A DNA stretch of 64,000 bases, from positions 806,001 through 870,000 of the forward strand of contig CAVRUN010000001.1 of the NCBI GenBank assembly GCA_963724435.1, read 5' to 3'. Source of the stretch: AP-15 sp963724435. GTDB lineage: Bacteria > Pseudomonadota > Alphaproteobacteria > ATCC43930 > CGMCC-115725. Made by a program: the position numbers and the translations under genes. Every line of letters begins with the position of its first letter. The first letter of the stretch is position 1. Below are positions 16,618-26,231 of the stretch, piece after piece. Below the pieces are notes generated by a model. That model had not been told where the DNA came from, ran no database searches, and saw only the letters and a list, made by a program, of their open reading frames with translations.

Positions 16618-17997
16618 TCAGGCGTCGGGCAGTGCTATGCCTGATTGGGCGAGTTCGGAGGCGAGTTCCGCCTTTAGCCTAGCGAGACCGGCCGGATCCG
16701 CCGCCTCGGCCCGCGCTACCAATACGTCCTGAGTATTCGAGGCGCGCAACAGCCACCACCCATCGCTGGTTCGCACCCGTACGCCGTCGATCTTGGTGAT
16801 ATCGGCGCCGGTTTGCCTCAGACGCTCGGCAACTTCGCGCACGACCGCGAATTTGCGGCTTTCGCTGCAAGGAAAGCGCAACTCCGGCGTATTGACGGCG
16901 AGCGGCAGTGCTTCCCGCATCTCCGCCAGGGTTTGTGGGGTGCGCGCGAGGATGTCGAGCAGCCGAACCGCGACATAGACCGCGTCGTCGAATCCGTAAT
17001 AACCGTCCGCGAAAAAGATGTGGCCGCTCATCTCACCAGCGAGCGGCGCCCCGGTTTCGGCAAGCTTGGCCTTGATCGGCGAATGTCCTGATGCGGTCAT
17101 GACCGGACGCCCGCCGGCTTTCGCGATTTCGTCGAACAGGATCTGGCTCGCTTTTACGTCGGCCAGGATCGGCGCTCCGGGATGCCGGATCAGCACGTCT
17201 CGCGCCAGGATGATCATCAGCTGGTCGCCCCACCAAATCTCGCCCTGCGCATCGACTACTCCGATACGATCCCCGTCGCCATCAAAGGCGATACCGAGAT
17301 CGCAGTGCTCGCGCGCCACCACCTCCTGCAATTGCACGAGATTCTCGGGAATAGTCGGATCCGGATGATGCGCTGGGAAGCGGCCGTCAATCGCAGCGTT
17401 TATCAGCACGTGGCGGCCGGGGAGCCGTGCCGTCAGCCGCTGCACGATCTCGCCGGTAGCGCCGTTGCCTGGATCCCAAACCACAGCCATCGCTCGCGAG
17501 CCGCGGTAATCGCGCCCCAGTCGATCAATATAGGCTTCGCGGATTTCGCGGTCGTCGACCCGGCCGCGCGCCGCGTGCGGCGTGCCAAGCGCGAGTGCCG
17601 TGTCGGCAAGAGCACGGATCGCCTCCCCGTAAAACGCCTTGCCGGCGAGGACGAATTTGAAGCCGTTGTATTCCGGCGGATTATGCGAGCCAGTCACCAT
17701 TACGCCGCCATCGACGCCCAGGGTAGCGGCGGCGTAATACAGCATCGGGGTAGGGCCCCGGCCGACCCGCACCACATCGATCCCCTCGCTGGCAAGACCT
17801 TCGACCAGGGCACTTTCGAGGTCCGGCGAGGTCAGCCGGCCGTCATAGCCGACCGCCACGCGCCGACCGCTGGCGGTCTGCAACGTCAACGCGTAAGCGC
17901 GGCCTATGGCCCGGGCGTCGGCCGCCGAAAGTGTTTGCCCGACGACGCCGCGAATATCGTATTCGCGTAGGATCGTCGGGTCGAAACGGTGAGACAT
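16618..17997 (-). CDS. Phosphomannomutase/phosphoglucomutase
   Basis: This is an alpha-D-phosphohexomutase of the AlgC/ManB type, interconverting hexose 1- and 6-phosphates for envelope sugars. The phosphoserine loop is VMVTGSHNPPEYNG (Ser104). The metal loop is FDGDGDRIG, the sugar loop GEMSGHIFF, and the phosphate-binding end is in the RVRTSDGWWLLRASNT region. The 459-residue length fits. galU lies 12 bases upstream on the same strand, so the pair likely makes UDP-glucose precursors. Confidence 0.93.
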   Translation of the reverse strand: MSHRFDPTILREYDIRGVVGQTLSAADARAIGRAYALTLQTASGRRVAVGYDGRLTSPDLESALVEGLASEGIDVVRVGRGPTPMLYYAAATLGVDGGVMVTGSHNPPEYNGFKFVLAGKAFYGEAIRALADTALALGTPHAARGRVDDREIREAYIDRLGRDYRGSRAMAVVWDPGNGATGEIVQRLTARLPGRHVLINAAIDGRFPAHHPDPTIPENLVQLQEVVAREHCDLGIAFDGDGDRIGVVDAQGEIWWGDQLMIILARDVLIRHPGAPILADVKASQILFDEIAKAGGRPVMTASGHSPIKAKLAETGAPLAGEMSGHIFFADGYYGFDDAVYVAVRLLDILARTPQTLAEMREALPLAVNTPELRFPCSESRKFAVVREVAERLRQTGADITKIDGVRVRTSDGWWLLRASNTQDVLVARAEAADPAGLARLKAELASELAQSGIALPDA

Positions 17998-18009
17998 CGG
18001 CGCTCCGAA

Positions 18010-18882
18010 TCAAAGATGCGAGGCTAGGATTTGGCGCAGCCCGGTCCCCAGTTCGGGATGGGCGAGACCCAGAGCGATGGTGGCCTCGAGAAAGCCAAGC
18101 TTGTCGCCGCAATCGAAACGGCGGCCGGAAAACCGCAGCCCGTGGAAGTCTTGGCCCTCTCTGATCAGCTGCTCTAACGCGTCGGTCAGTTGGATTTCGC
18201 CGCCGCTACCGGCCTCGCCGCGAGCGAGGTGTCCGAAGACCTCAGGCTGGATGATGTAACGGCCGATAATTGTCGAGGTCGACGGCGCCTCGGCCGGTTC
18301 TGGTTTTTCGACGACCCCGCGCGCCCGCACAAGGCGGCCATCGTCCGAAACGACGTCGAGCACGCCATAACGCCGCGTGTGCTCGCGCGGCACGTCGATA
18401 ATCGCGACGATGTTGCCGCCGACCTCGTCGTAAGCCTGGACCATCTGCGCCAGACACGGCGTGTCGCAAACCATTAAATCGTCCGCGAGCAGAACGGCAA
18501 ACGGCTCGTCGCCAACAAGAGCGCGCGCGCACCACACCGCATGACCGAGCCCGAGTGGTGTCTGTTGGCGGGTGTAGGCAATTTGGCCCGGCTCCGGCAG
18601 CCGTGACCCGAGTTCCGCGACAAGATCGTTCTTACCACGCTCACTCAGGGTCGCTTCGAGCTCGAAGGCGCGGTCGAAATAGTCGTCGATCGCACCCTTG
18701 GCCCGGCTGGTGACAAAAAAGAATTGTTCGATGCCGGCGGCCTTTGCCTCTTCGACGGCGTAATGGATCAGCGGCTTATCGACCACCGGCAGCATTTCCT
18801 TTGGCATCGCCTTGGTCGCCGGCAGAAACCGGGTACCCAAGCCGGCGACCGGAAATACCGCTTTGCGGATACGTTGATGCAT
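18010..18882 (-). CDS. galU: UTP-glucose-1-phosphate uridylyltransferase
   Basis: GalU makes UDP-glucose from UTP and glucose-1-phosphate. The nucleotide-binding N-terminus is KAVFPVAGLGTRFLPATKAM; MLPVVDKPLIHYAVEEA and FAVLLADDLM follow. The C-terminal segment GGEIQLTDALEQLI and the family Lys/Asp region FDCGDKLGFLEA are present. At 290 residues it is full length. It precedes the phosphohexomutase in an apparent two-gene operon. Confidence 0.95.
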   Translation of the reverse strand: MHQRIRKAVFPVAGLGTRFLPATKAMPKEMLPVVDKPLIHYAVEEAKAAGIEQFFFVTSRAKGAIDDYFDRAFELEATLSERGKNDLVAELGSRLPEPGQIAYTRQQTPLGLGHAVWCARALVGDEPFAVLLADDLMVCDTPCLAQMVQAYDEVGGNIVAIIDVPREHTRRYGVLDVVSDDGRLVRARGVVEKPEPAEAPSTSTIIGRYIIQPEVFGHLARGEAGSGGEIQLTDALEQLIREGQDFHGLRFSGRRFDCGDKLGFLEATIALGLAHPELGTGLRQILASHL

Positions 18883-19022
18883 GGAACCCTCGGGTGACGC
18901 GGCTTATCTTGCGCTTTGCTATCGCGGCATCGCGGTGTTTGCCCCACTGAACCGTCGAGGCGGTCGGGCCTACAAACGTGTATAAAGATGGATTGTCCCT
19001 TAATTCGACTCTTGGGGCTGAC

Positions 19023-19625
19023 GTGAGCGGGTCCGAGCCAATCGACAATCGGCTCTTCGCCCTGATCCTACAGCATCCGCGCGAGAAAAAGGAGCCGCTG
19101 GCGACTGCGGCTCTGACCATCGCGATACTGCGGCATGCGTCGTTGGCGGTAGGACTGTCGTGGGCGAATTTGTCTCATGCATTAGGACGGCCTGCCGACC
19201 CCGCGCGTTGGGCGGTGCTATATCTCGGCTCGGTGCGGCCACGCGCGTTGGGGCTAGACCGTGAGGTCATCGCGGTCAACCGGCACGGCGAACCGGAAGC
19301 CGACCAGGCGGCGATGCTGCGTGATCTTGAAGGTGTGGTTCTGCCGGACGGCAGCTGGAGCGAAGCAAAGGCATTGTGGTGGCGCAACCCATGGCTTCTA
19401 AAATTGCGACGCCTGGTGCTCAATCCACAGCGGCCGTCGCACTATAACCGGCTGAGGCGTGAACCGCGCCGCGAAGCGTTGTCGACGATCGAAGCCGCAG
19501 GATTGCTGTTGAGCCGCGTCGAGACTCGGCCGGAGATCGAAACGTCGCTCAACGCGGCGCTCGCTCGGGTGATCGCCGAGGCTCCAGCTCGGCCCCGCCG
19601 CAATCACGAGCGGGTCAGCGTGTAA
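19023..19625 (+). CDS. DTW-domain protein, possible tRNA acp3U transferase
   Basis: The middle and C-terminus match the DTW domain: LPDGSWSEAKALWWRNPWLL, then LRRLVLNPQRPSHYNRLRRE and ALSTIEAAGLLL. Characterised DTW enzymes add 3-amino-3-carboxypropyl to tRNA uridines. The name-giving motif reads DGSW instead of DTW/DGTW. The N-terminal Cys-rich zinc motif of longer family members is missing. The GTG at 19023 follows GGGGC; a GTG at 18978 is also in frame but lies on a TATAAA box. The 3' end overlaps the convergent trmH-like gene by 22 bases. Confidence 0.75.
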   Translation: MSGSEPIDNRLFALILQHPREKKEPLATAALTIAILRHASLAVGLSWANLSHALGRPADPARWAVLYLGSVRPRALGLDREVIAVNRHGEPEADQAAMLRDLEGVVLPDGSWSEAKALWWRNPWLLKLRRLVLNPQRPSHYNRLRREPRREALSTIEAAGLLLSRVETRPEIETSLNAALARVIAEAPARPRRNHERVSV

Positions 19626-20392
19626 ATCAGGATCGCAGCTGCTGCGGCAACATTGAGCGATTGCACGTTGCCGCTGCCGGGAATGGTTACGATCGCCTCG
19701 CAGGCCGCGAGGCTCGCCCGATCGAGCCCGGTCTCCTCATTGCCGAGAACAATCGCCGCGGGCTTGTCCTTGTCCAGCCTCGTGGGGTCAACCCCGCGGC
19801 CGAGTGCCGTGCCGATGACGCGATACCCCGCCGCGAGGTCGCGCAATGCTTTTGGCAATGATGCCCGGTAGAGCGTGATGTATTCGAGCCCGCCTTCGGC
19901 GACGCGATAACTCGCATCGGACGGCAATGCCTGGTCCGGCCGGTCGGCAAGCACGACGCGCACGATCCCAAAGAACGCTGCGGTACGGACGATCGCACCG
20001 AGATTGTGCGGGTTGCCGATGCCATCGAGAACGAGGATCGGTTTGCCGTCGCGTGCCCAGCTCGGGGCCAGTGAAGGATCAAACGATGCGAGCGGCCGCG
20101 GCCGGGCGATCGCAGCGATGCCGCCATGCAGTACCGTGCCGGCAACCCGCGCCAACTCGGCTGCTTCGACCTCGCGATAAGGTTTGTGAACGGCCGCCAG
20201 CTGGGAGCCGAAGCCCCCAACTGCGCCGCGCAGCCGCGGCTCGAAAAACAGCCGCTCGACCCGCTCCGGATCGCGCCTGAATACCGCCGCGACGGCGGCG
20301 AGTCCGCAGATCCGTACGAGCGAGCGCTCATTTGGTCCCGGATCGGGGCTGCTACGGCGGGCGATACGATTATGGCCGCGCGCAAGCGTCAC
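19604..20392 (-). CDS. TrmH/SpoU-family RNA 2'-O-methyltransferase
   Basis: This SPOUT methyltransferase has the trefoil-knot motifs: VLDGIGNPHNLGAIVRTAAF (motif 1), IVLGNEETGL (motif 2) and IPGSGNVQSLNVAAAAAI (motif 3). The N-terminal substrate-binding domain starts near VRICGLAAVAAVFRR. It probably methylates rRNA or tRNA ribose; the target is not readable. Its ATG overlaps the stop of the upstream peptidase remnant by four bases. Confidence 0.9.
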   Translation of the reverse strand: MTLARGHNRIARRSSPDPGPNERSLVRICGLAAVAAVFRRDPERVERLFFEPRLRGAVGGFGSQLAAVHKPYREVEAAELARVAGTVLHGGIAAIARPRPLASFDPSLAPSWARDGKPILVLDGIGNPHNLGAIVRTAAFFGIVRVVLADRPDQALPSDASYRVAEGGLEYITLYRASLPKALRDLAAGYRVIGTALGRGVDPTRLDKDKPAAIVLGNEETGLDRASLAACEAIVTIPGSGNVQSLNVAAAAAILIYTLTRS

Positions 20393-21877
20393 TGCGAGGG
20401 TGTTGCTCCGGGGGCGGCATAAAGCCGGGCGGCGTCATCGGCAAGTGCTGCGCGCGACGCTGGGCGCAGATAGACCATGTGACCGCCAGGGTAAACTCGT
20501 AACTCAATCTGCGCGCGCACCTTGGATGGGATCTGCAGCTGGTCGATGAACCAACGTGACGATAAATACGGCGTCACCAGATCGTAGCGGCCGTTGACAA
20601 TCAGAACCCTGGTCCCGGGACGCGTCAGCATCGCCGCCTCCAGCGAGCTCAGCGCCAATCCCGGGCTCCCTTGATGCCCTTCGCCGTGCCAATCCCAATG
20701 CCGGGGGACATCGCCCGACAACACCTCGTAGGGCCGATCGGTGTGATATCCGAGTGCGTCGTTGATATAGGCGTTGAACGCTGTCCCGAAATCGGCGGCG
20801 ATCGGCTGCAACAGCGGATCGCCGGCGTGTTCGTGCTGATCCGATGCAGCCGGTCGAGCAATTGTGCCGTCGTAAAGACTGACGACCTCGCCGCGGGGGC
20901 GCAAGATTTCGTGAGCGAACTCGTGGTTTGGCACGCGAGCCCGGTGGCGTGCGACAAATTCCGCCGGCAACCCGGTGACGGCGGCTACGCGATCGACGGT
21001 CGGATCTCCGGAGGTCGGGCGGCCCGGCAGGCTGGCAAGCCCAACCAAATAATCGGATAGCGCAAATCGCTCGACTGCACCGAGGTCGGGCGGGGGCGGC
21101 ATCACGCCGAGCGCCGCGGCGGTAGCGGCATAAGTCGGCAGGTAGAATGCGGCAGCAAGCAGATCGCGCTCGTTGGCGTGCAGCATCGACAAATCGAGCG
21201 CCGGTGATATCAGCACCAGACCGCTGACTGTGACATCGGCGTCACGCGGCAGCCGCTGCGCCATAGCGGCGGCGCGGAACCCGCCGTAACTCTCGCCGAC
21301 CAGATAGACCGGCGCACCCCAACGCTGATGCCGGGTCAGCCACAGCCTGATCGTCGCGTCCAGGGAAGAGAGATCGTTTTCGACATCCCAAAACGGCTGA
21401 TCCGGATTTTTTTCGCTGCCCTCGCCGCGGCTGTAACCAGTACCCACCGGATCGATAAAGACGAGGTCGGTGAAGGGCAGCCAGCTCGAACTCGTTGTCG
21501 ACGAGGCGCACTGGCGGGATCGGGGCATCGCCGTTGGCGGGGGTCTCCATGATCTTGGGTCCGAGCGCGCCCAGATTCAAAAACACCGAGGCGGCGCCGG
21601 GTCCGCCGTTGAACACAAAGCTGACCGGCCGCGCGGCGCCTCCCGCCGGCTGCGCGAGGTAGGAAACGGTAAAAATCTGGGCGGTCGTTTTGCCCTGGCG
21701 ATCGGTCAGGTCAAGCGGTTCGGCGATCGCATCGTAATCCATATGCCGACCGTTCAGGACAATGGTGTGATGGGTTATGGCGCGGGGCGGCAGCGTATTC
21801 TGCGGCTTGTCATCGGCGCGCGCGCCGGCGCCGAGCATGACCAGCAGCACGATGGCGGTCGCGGCAATCCTCGTCAT
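20389..21877 (-). pseudogene. Serine carboxypeptidase (S10 family), single-base frameshift
   Basis: The 5' part (from ATG 21877) has a signal peptide (IVLLVMLGAGARADD) and S10 features such as VSFVFNGGPGAASVFLNLGA. It runs in frame to RLVDNEF. The homologous sequence then continues in another frame as SWLPFTDLVFIDPVGTGYSR, VYLVGESYGGFRA (nucleophile Ser) and VLIVNGRYDLVTPY (Asp), with GGHMVYL (His) to the stop at 20389. Removing one G near 21487 restores the frame across TTC|AGC-TGG. Apart from that the gene looks complete with its triad. It is a fresh pseudogene, a programmed shift or an assembly error. Confidence 0.88.
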
Positions 21878-21989
21878 CGTGCCCTCGCTTGCGGTCGAAT
21901 AAGGCTTTGCTCGTTACATAGGCCAGGGAAGAATGAAATACTCCCCGAGCCGCAAAGTTGTCGCGGCTGGTCAAATCAGGGAGGAGGCG

Positions 21990-22814
21990 ATGCCGAGTTC
22001 GGCGCGGGTGGCGCTAATTACCGGGTGCGGCAAACCAGTCGGGATCGGCAATTCGACGGCGCGCACGCTTGCGGCGGCGGGTGTGACCGTCGTCGTTTCC
22101 GATTTGCTGCCGACCGGGGTCGCCAACGAGCACAATGTTCAGGGCGATGTGGACCCGACCTGGCGCGGCGTCGAGAGTCTCGTCGAAGCGATCGTCAAAA
22201 CCGGCGGCATCGCGTCCTCGACCCTGGGCGATGTCAGCGTCGAAGCCGATGCCGGGCATATGGTCGAGGAAGTGATGAGCCGCTACGGCCGGCTCGACAT
22301 TCTCGTTAATAACGCCGGCGCGCCACAAGGAGCCGACCGCAACGAGATCGAGGATGTGCCGGTCGAAGCGTGGGACCGCACCTTTGGCGTCAATGCGCGC
22401 GGCTGCTTTTTGATGTCGCGCGCCGCGGTACCGCAAATGCGCAGAGCGGGCTGGGGCCGTATTGTCAATGTTTCGTCAAAGGCGGCGTTTCGGCCCGGAC
22501 GTCATCGCGCGACTTATGCCGCCTCGAAAGCGGCGATCGTCGGTTTCACCAAATCGCTGGCCTTCGATCTGGCGCCGGTCGGGATCACCGTCAATGCAGT
22601 GTGCCCCGGGCCGATCCGCACCTCGCGCGCGATCAGCACCAACCGCCGCGAATTTGGCGACGACCTCGAAATGGGCTTTGCCGAGCGCTCCAAGGCGATC
22701 CCGATGGGCCGCTTTGGCAGCCCGGACGAGGTGGCGGCGGTGATCGCCTTTCTCGCCTCCGACGCCGCCGCCTTTGTCACCGGCCAGGCGGTCGGGATCG
22801 ACGGCGGCTGGTAA
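21990..22814 (+). CDS. Short-chain dehydrogenase/reductase
   Basis: This classical SDR of 274 residues begins at ATG 21990, with GGAGG just upstream. The NAD(P)-binding start is VALITGCGKPVGIGNSTA, followed by DILVNNAGAPQG. The catalytic Ser lies in RIVNVSSKAA and the YxxxK motif in YAASKAAIVGFTKSLA. The end VTGQAVGIDGGW is the usual SDR tail. The glycine motif is stretched (GCGKPVGIG). Substrate unknown; it opens a catabolic-looking run with a transporter and hydrolases. Confidence 0.9.
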   Translation: MPSSARVALITGCGKPVGIGNSTARTLAAAGVTVVVSDLLPTGVANEHNVQGDVDPTWRGVESLVEAIVKTGGIASSTLGDVSVEADAGHMVEEVMSRYGRLDILVNNAGAPQGADRNEIEDVPVEAWDRTFGVNARGCFLMSRAAVPQMRRAGWGRIVNVSSKAAFRPGRHRATYAASKAAIVGFTKSLAFDLAPVGITVNAVCPGPIRTSRAISTNRREFGDDLEMGFAERSKAIPMGRFGSPDEVAAVIAFLASDAAAFVTGQAVGIDGGW

Positions 22815-22978
22815 AACCGTGTCGCGCGGGGCGGCCCCGGTTGCGCCTGGTAGGTTGATAGAGGCGCTTTTCTTCTTCCGCTGCCATCGTTAACATTACT
22901 CCAGAATAAATCCCGGCCACCATGGCGCTGGGAAAAAAGGGCGGGCACCGGGCGCGCCGGGAACTGGGAGGGATGCTG

Positions 22979-24340
22979 ATGACAGCAACCGGGGTCGCTA
23001 GGACTCCGCTATCCGATGCCGAGCACAGCCGGCAATTGCGCCGCGCGATCGTCGCCGGCACGGTCGGAACGATCATCGAAGCATACGATTTTCTGCTTTA
23101 CGTGATTGTCGCGCCGCTGGTCTTCGCGAAATTGTATTTCCCGTCATCCGAGCCCCTGGCGGGCACCTTGCAAGCTTTCGGCATCTATGCCGTCGGCTTT
23201 GTCGCGCGCCCGGTCGGCGCGGCGTTGTTTGGTCATTACGGCGATCGCATCGGCCGCAGGGTGACCCTGATTTCCACCCTGCTGTTGACCGGTCTGTCGA
23301 CATTCGCCGTCGGGTTCGTACCGGGCTATGCCTCGATCGGTATCTGGGGCGCGGTGATCCTGACCGTCGTCCGCTTTATCCAGGGCCTCGGTATCGGTGG
23401 CGAATGGGGTGGTGCGACCTTGATCGCGATGGAATGGGCGAGAACCAACGCGCATCGTGGTTTCATCACCGCATGGCCGCAATGGGGCGGGCCGGCGGGA
23501 TTGTTTCTTGCCAATCTCGCGGTACTCGCCTTCAGCGCGATTTCGGGCGACCAGTTCCTCACCTGGGGCTGGCGGGTCCCGTTCTGGCTGTCGATTGTGA
23601 TGGTCGGGGTCGGGCTCTACATCCGCCTGGGCATCCTCGAGACGCCGATTTTCACGCGAATTCTCGAAGAACGCCGCGTCGAACGCACGCCGGTTATCGA
23701 AGTGATCAAGCGACAGCCCAAGCAGATCATCCTGACCGCACTGTGCCGGATGGCCGAGCAAGGACCGTTTTACGTCTATGCCGCCTTTGTTTTTGTTTAC
23801 GGCACCAAAGTCTCCGGCATGTCGCGCGACTTCCTGCTGACCGCTGTTTTAGTCGCAACCGCATTGTCCGGCATAACCACCCCGCTCGCCGGGCACATTT
23901 CGGATCTTATCGGCCGCAAGCGGATGTATCTGATCGGTGCGGTCACGACCGGGGTATTTGCCTTTATCTACTTCGCGATGATGAACAGCATGGTTCCCGG
24001 GCTGATCTTTCTCGCGATCGTGCTGTCCTTTGCACCGCACGACATGATGTACGGCCCGCAGGCGGCGCTGATCGCCGAATGTTTCACCGCGCGGCTGCGC
24101 TATAGCGGCTCCTCGCTTGGCTTTCACCTCTCATCGGTGATCGCCGGCGGCCCCGCGCCGCTGATCGCGACCGCGCTGTTCGCGGCGACTGGCTCCGGTT
24201 ATGCGGTCGCGCTCTATATCCTGTTCTGCGCGATCGTTAGCGTCACCGCTACTTTGTTCCTGCCCGACCGAACTAACCGCGACATTTCGCAAGAATTCGA
24301 CACCCCCGAGGTGGCGTCGCAGGCCGCGGCTTCCTCATAA
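22979..24340 (+). CDS. MFS metabolite:H+ symporter (MHS family)
   Basis: This is a 12-helix transporter of about 453 residues. VGTIIEAYDFLLYVIVAPLV, GHYGDRIGRR and GLGIGGEWGGA are MHS-type (ShiA/KgtP/ProP-like) signatures; DLIGRKRMY is the second loop motif. Such carriers import organic acids or osmolytes with protons. GGGAGGG six bases upstream favours ATG 22979 over the ATGs at 22922 and 22973. It is followed after 80 bases by an amidohydrolase, so it may import that enzyme's substrate. Confidence 0.9.
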   Translation: MTATGVARTPLSDAEHSRQLRRAIVAGTVGTIIEAYDFLLYVIVAPLVFAKLYFPSSEPLAGTLQAFGIYAVGFVARPVGAALFGHYGDRIGRRVTLISTLLLTGLSTFAVGFVPGYASIGIWGAVILTVVRFIQGLGIGGEWGGATLIAMEWARTNAHRGFITAWPQWGGPAGLFLANLAVLAFSAISGDQFLTWGWRVPFWLSIVMVGVGLYIRLGILETPIFTRILEERRVERTPVIEVIKRQPKQIILTALCRMAEQGPFYVYAAFVFVYGTKVSGMSRDFLLTAVLVATALSGITTPLAGHISDLIGRKRMYLIGAVTTGVFAFIYFAMMNSMVPGLIFLAIVLSFAPHDMMYGPQAALIAECFTARLRYSGSSLGFHLSSVIAGGPAPLIATALFAATGSGYAVALYILFCAIVSVTATLFLPDRTNRDISQEFDTPEVASQAAASS

Positions 24341-24345
24341 GGGGG

Positions 24346-24409
24346 CTCTCCGAGGCGGACGCGAATTGCCGAGCACGCCGCCTCAGGCTTTAATGAGCCG
24401 CTCGGAGAG
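24346..24409 (+). promoter_or_regulatory. Competing inverted repeats before the amidohydrolase ribosome site
   Basis: CTCTCCGAG (24346-24354) is the exact complement of CTCGGAGAG (24401-24409), whose end abuts the GGAGGG ribosome site. Inside lies a second pair, GAGGCGG (24352-24358) with CCGCCTC (24378-24384), sharing bases with the first. The two hairpins exclude each other, as in attenuators or mRNA switches. No ligand domain is recognised. Confidence 0.3.
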
Positions 24410-24420
24410 GGAGGGCGGCC

Positions 24421-25662
24421 ATGTTGCGGGTGCTCAAGGGCGGCAGGCTGATCGACGGAACCGGCGCCGGGCCGGTCGCGGCGACGATCGTCATCAAGGA
24501 TCAGCGGATCGCGGCGGTTGAAACTCGCGCCTACGCCGACTGGCCGGCGGATGCGGAGGTGGTCGAGGTCTCGGGCATGACGGTTCTGCCCGGGCTGATC
24601 GATTGCCATGACCATCTCGCAATGCACGGCTACGATTTGGCGCGGCGCTGGGGCATCGACGAGCCGCAGACGGCGCGCACTCTGCGCACCGCGAAGGTGC
24701 TGGCCGACACCCTCGCCTCCGGTTACACGACGATCCGCGACGCCGCCGGTCTCGACGCCGGGTTCAAGCGCGCGATCGACGAAGGTCTGATCGCCGGCCC
24801 GCGGCTGATCGTGTCATTGTGCATTATTTCGCCGATCGGCGGCATCGGCGACCGGGTCAGCCCATCGGGCTTTCCGTGCTGTGTCCCCAACGACCCGCTG
24901 CTTCCCGATGGTGTCGTCAATACGCTGGCAGACGTGCGCTCGGTGGTGCGGCGTGTCGTGCGCGCCGGTGCCGACGTCATCAAATGCGCGACGACCGGTG
25001 GGGCCAGTTCGCGTCCGGGGCATGGGCCACATGACGGCGCCTTCAACCTCGACGAGATGCAAGCCCTAGTCGAGGAAGCACACGCGCTCGACCGCCGCGT
25101 GATCTGTCACGCGCTCGGCGGCCGCGGGTTACGGATTGCCGTCGAGGCCGGGGTCGATTCGATCGACCATGGCTGCTATCTCGACCAGGAGCCTGAATTG
25201 CTCGATGCGATGGCGCGCAAGGGCATCTTTTTTGTGCCGACGTTTGCGGTCTACGACTTTCACCGCAAATCGCCGCAGCCGCATGTCCGCGAACGAGCCA
25301 AGGAGTTGGAAGAACATCACATCGCGAGCCTCCGCCAGGCGCTCGCTGCCGGGGTCAAGATCGCCGCGGGCACTGACGCCGGCGGTCACGGGCATCCGAA
25401 CAACGCGATCGAAATCGCCTGCCTGGTTCGAGCCGGGATGACGCCATTGCAGGCGTTGCGCGCGGCGACCGGCTGGGCTGCCGAATGCATCGGCCGCGAA
25501 AAAGACCTCGGCACGATCGAAAAAGGCAAGCTCGCCGACATCATCGTGGTCGCTGGCGATCCGCTCGCCGATGTGACGGTTTTGCAAAAGCCGGAGCAGA
25601 TCGCATTGGTGATCAAGGACGGCACGATCGCCGCTGCCCGCAGCACGGACCGGGAGCGATAA
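24421..25662 (+). CDS. Metal-dependent amidohydrolase (imidazolonepropionase-like)
   Basis: This amidohydrolase-superfamily enzyme of 413 residues has metal motifs GLIDCHDHLAM (HxH), DVIKCATTGGASS (carboxylated-Lys position), VICHALGGRG (His), SIDHGCYLD (His) and AAGTDAGGHG (Asp). The subgroup contains Xaa-Pro dipeptidases, organophosphate/mycotoxin hydrolases and imidazolonepropionase relatives, so the substrate is open. A strong GGAGGG precedes the ATG. The upstream MHS transporter hints at an imported amide or lactam. Confidence 0.88.
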   Translation: MLRVLKGGRLIDGTGAGPVAATIVIKDQRIAAVETRAYADWPADAEVVEVSGMTVLPGLIDCHDHLAMHGYDLARRWGIDEPQTARTLRTAKVLADTLASGYTTIRDAAGLDAGFKRAIDEGLIAGPRLIVSLCIISPIGGIGDRVSPSGFPCCVPNDPLLPDGVVNTLADVRSVVRRVVRAGADVIKCATTGGASSRPGHGPHDGAFNLDEMQALVEEAHALDRRVICHALGGRGLRIAVEAGVDSIDHGCYLDQEPELLDAMARKGIFFVPTFAVYDFHRKSPQPHVRERAKELEEHHIASLRQALAAGVKIAAGTDAGGHGHPNNAIEIACLVRAGMTPLQALRAATGWAAECIGREKDLGTIEKGKLADIIVVAGDPLADVTVLQKPEQIALVIKDGTIAAARSTDRER

Positions 25663-25697
25663 GGGAGTTTCCGCGCGCGGCCCGGCGTTGACGCCAT

Positions 25698-26231
25698 GTG
25701 CCAGGCGAGAACACGAACCAATCGAGATTTCGGGAACTGCTGTTCCGCATCGCCGTCGTACTGAAAGGGGTCGACGGGGTGCTGGAAACTGCCGGGGGCG
25801 TGATCCTGCTGGCGATCAGCCCAGCTTGGATCGTGCATATCGCGAGTGTGCTGACCTGGCATTTGGTCGTCGCTCACCCGCATGCAGTGGTTGCGCAGCA
25901 TCTTTACAATTCGGCGCAGCACATCTCGGCGAGCAGCGAACGGTTCGCCGCGCTCTATCTGATCGCCCACGGGATCGTCAAAATCGGCCTCGTCGTCGCC
26001 TTGTTGAAAGACCGGCGCTGGGCGTATCCGACCGCGATGATCCTATTTGCCGCGTTCGTCGTCTACGAGCTGCATCGGTTCACGGTCACGCACGCGGTGC
26101 TTTTGATCCCGTTGAGCTTGTTCGATCTCATCGTGATCGGGTTGATTTGGCTCGAATACCGCCGCACCGCACATGAAACTTGCCCCGCCGGGGGTCAAGT
26201 TCGCCGGCCGTGGCGCGCGCGAATTCGCTGA
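25698..26231 (+). CDS. DUF2127 membrane protein
   Basis: This 177-residue protein has about four hydrophobic segments. The pattern LFRIAVVLKGVDGVLETAGG, RFAALYLIAHGIVKIGLVVA and PTAMILFAAFVVYELHR identifies the DUF2127 family of small integral membrane proteins of unknown function. The frame opens with GTG at 25698, overlapping an out-of-frame ATG at 25696; the true start is uncertain. The 3' end overlaps the hydrolase remnant. Confidence 0.78.
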   Translation: MPGENTNQSRFRELLFRIAVVLKGVDGVLETAGGVILLAISPAWIVHIASVLTWHLVVAHPHAVVAQHLYNSAQHISASSERFAALYLIAHGIVKIGLVVALLKDRRWAYPTAMILFAAFVVYELHRFTVTHAVLLIPLSLFDLIVIGLIWLEYRRTAHETCPAGGQVRRPWRARIR

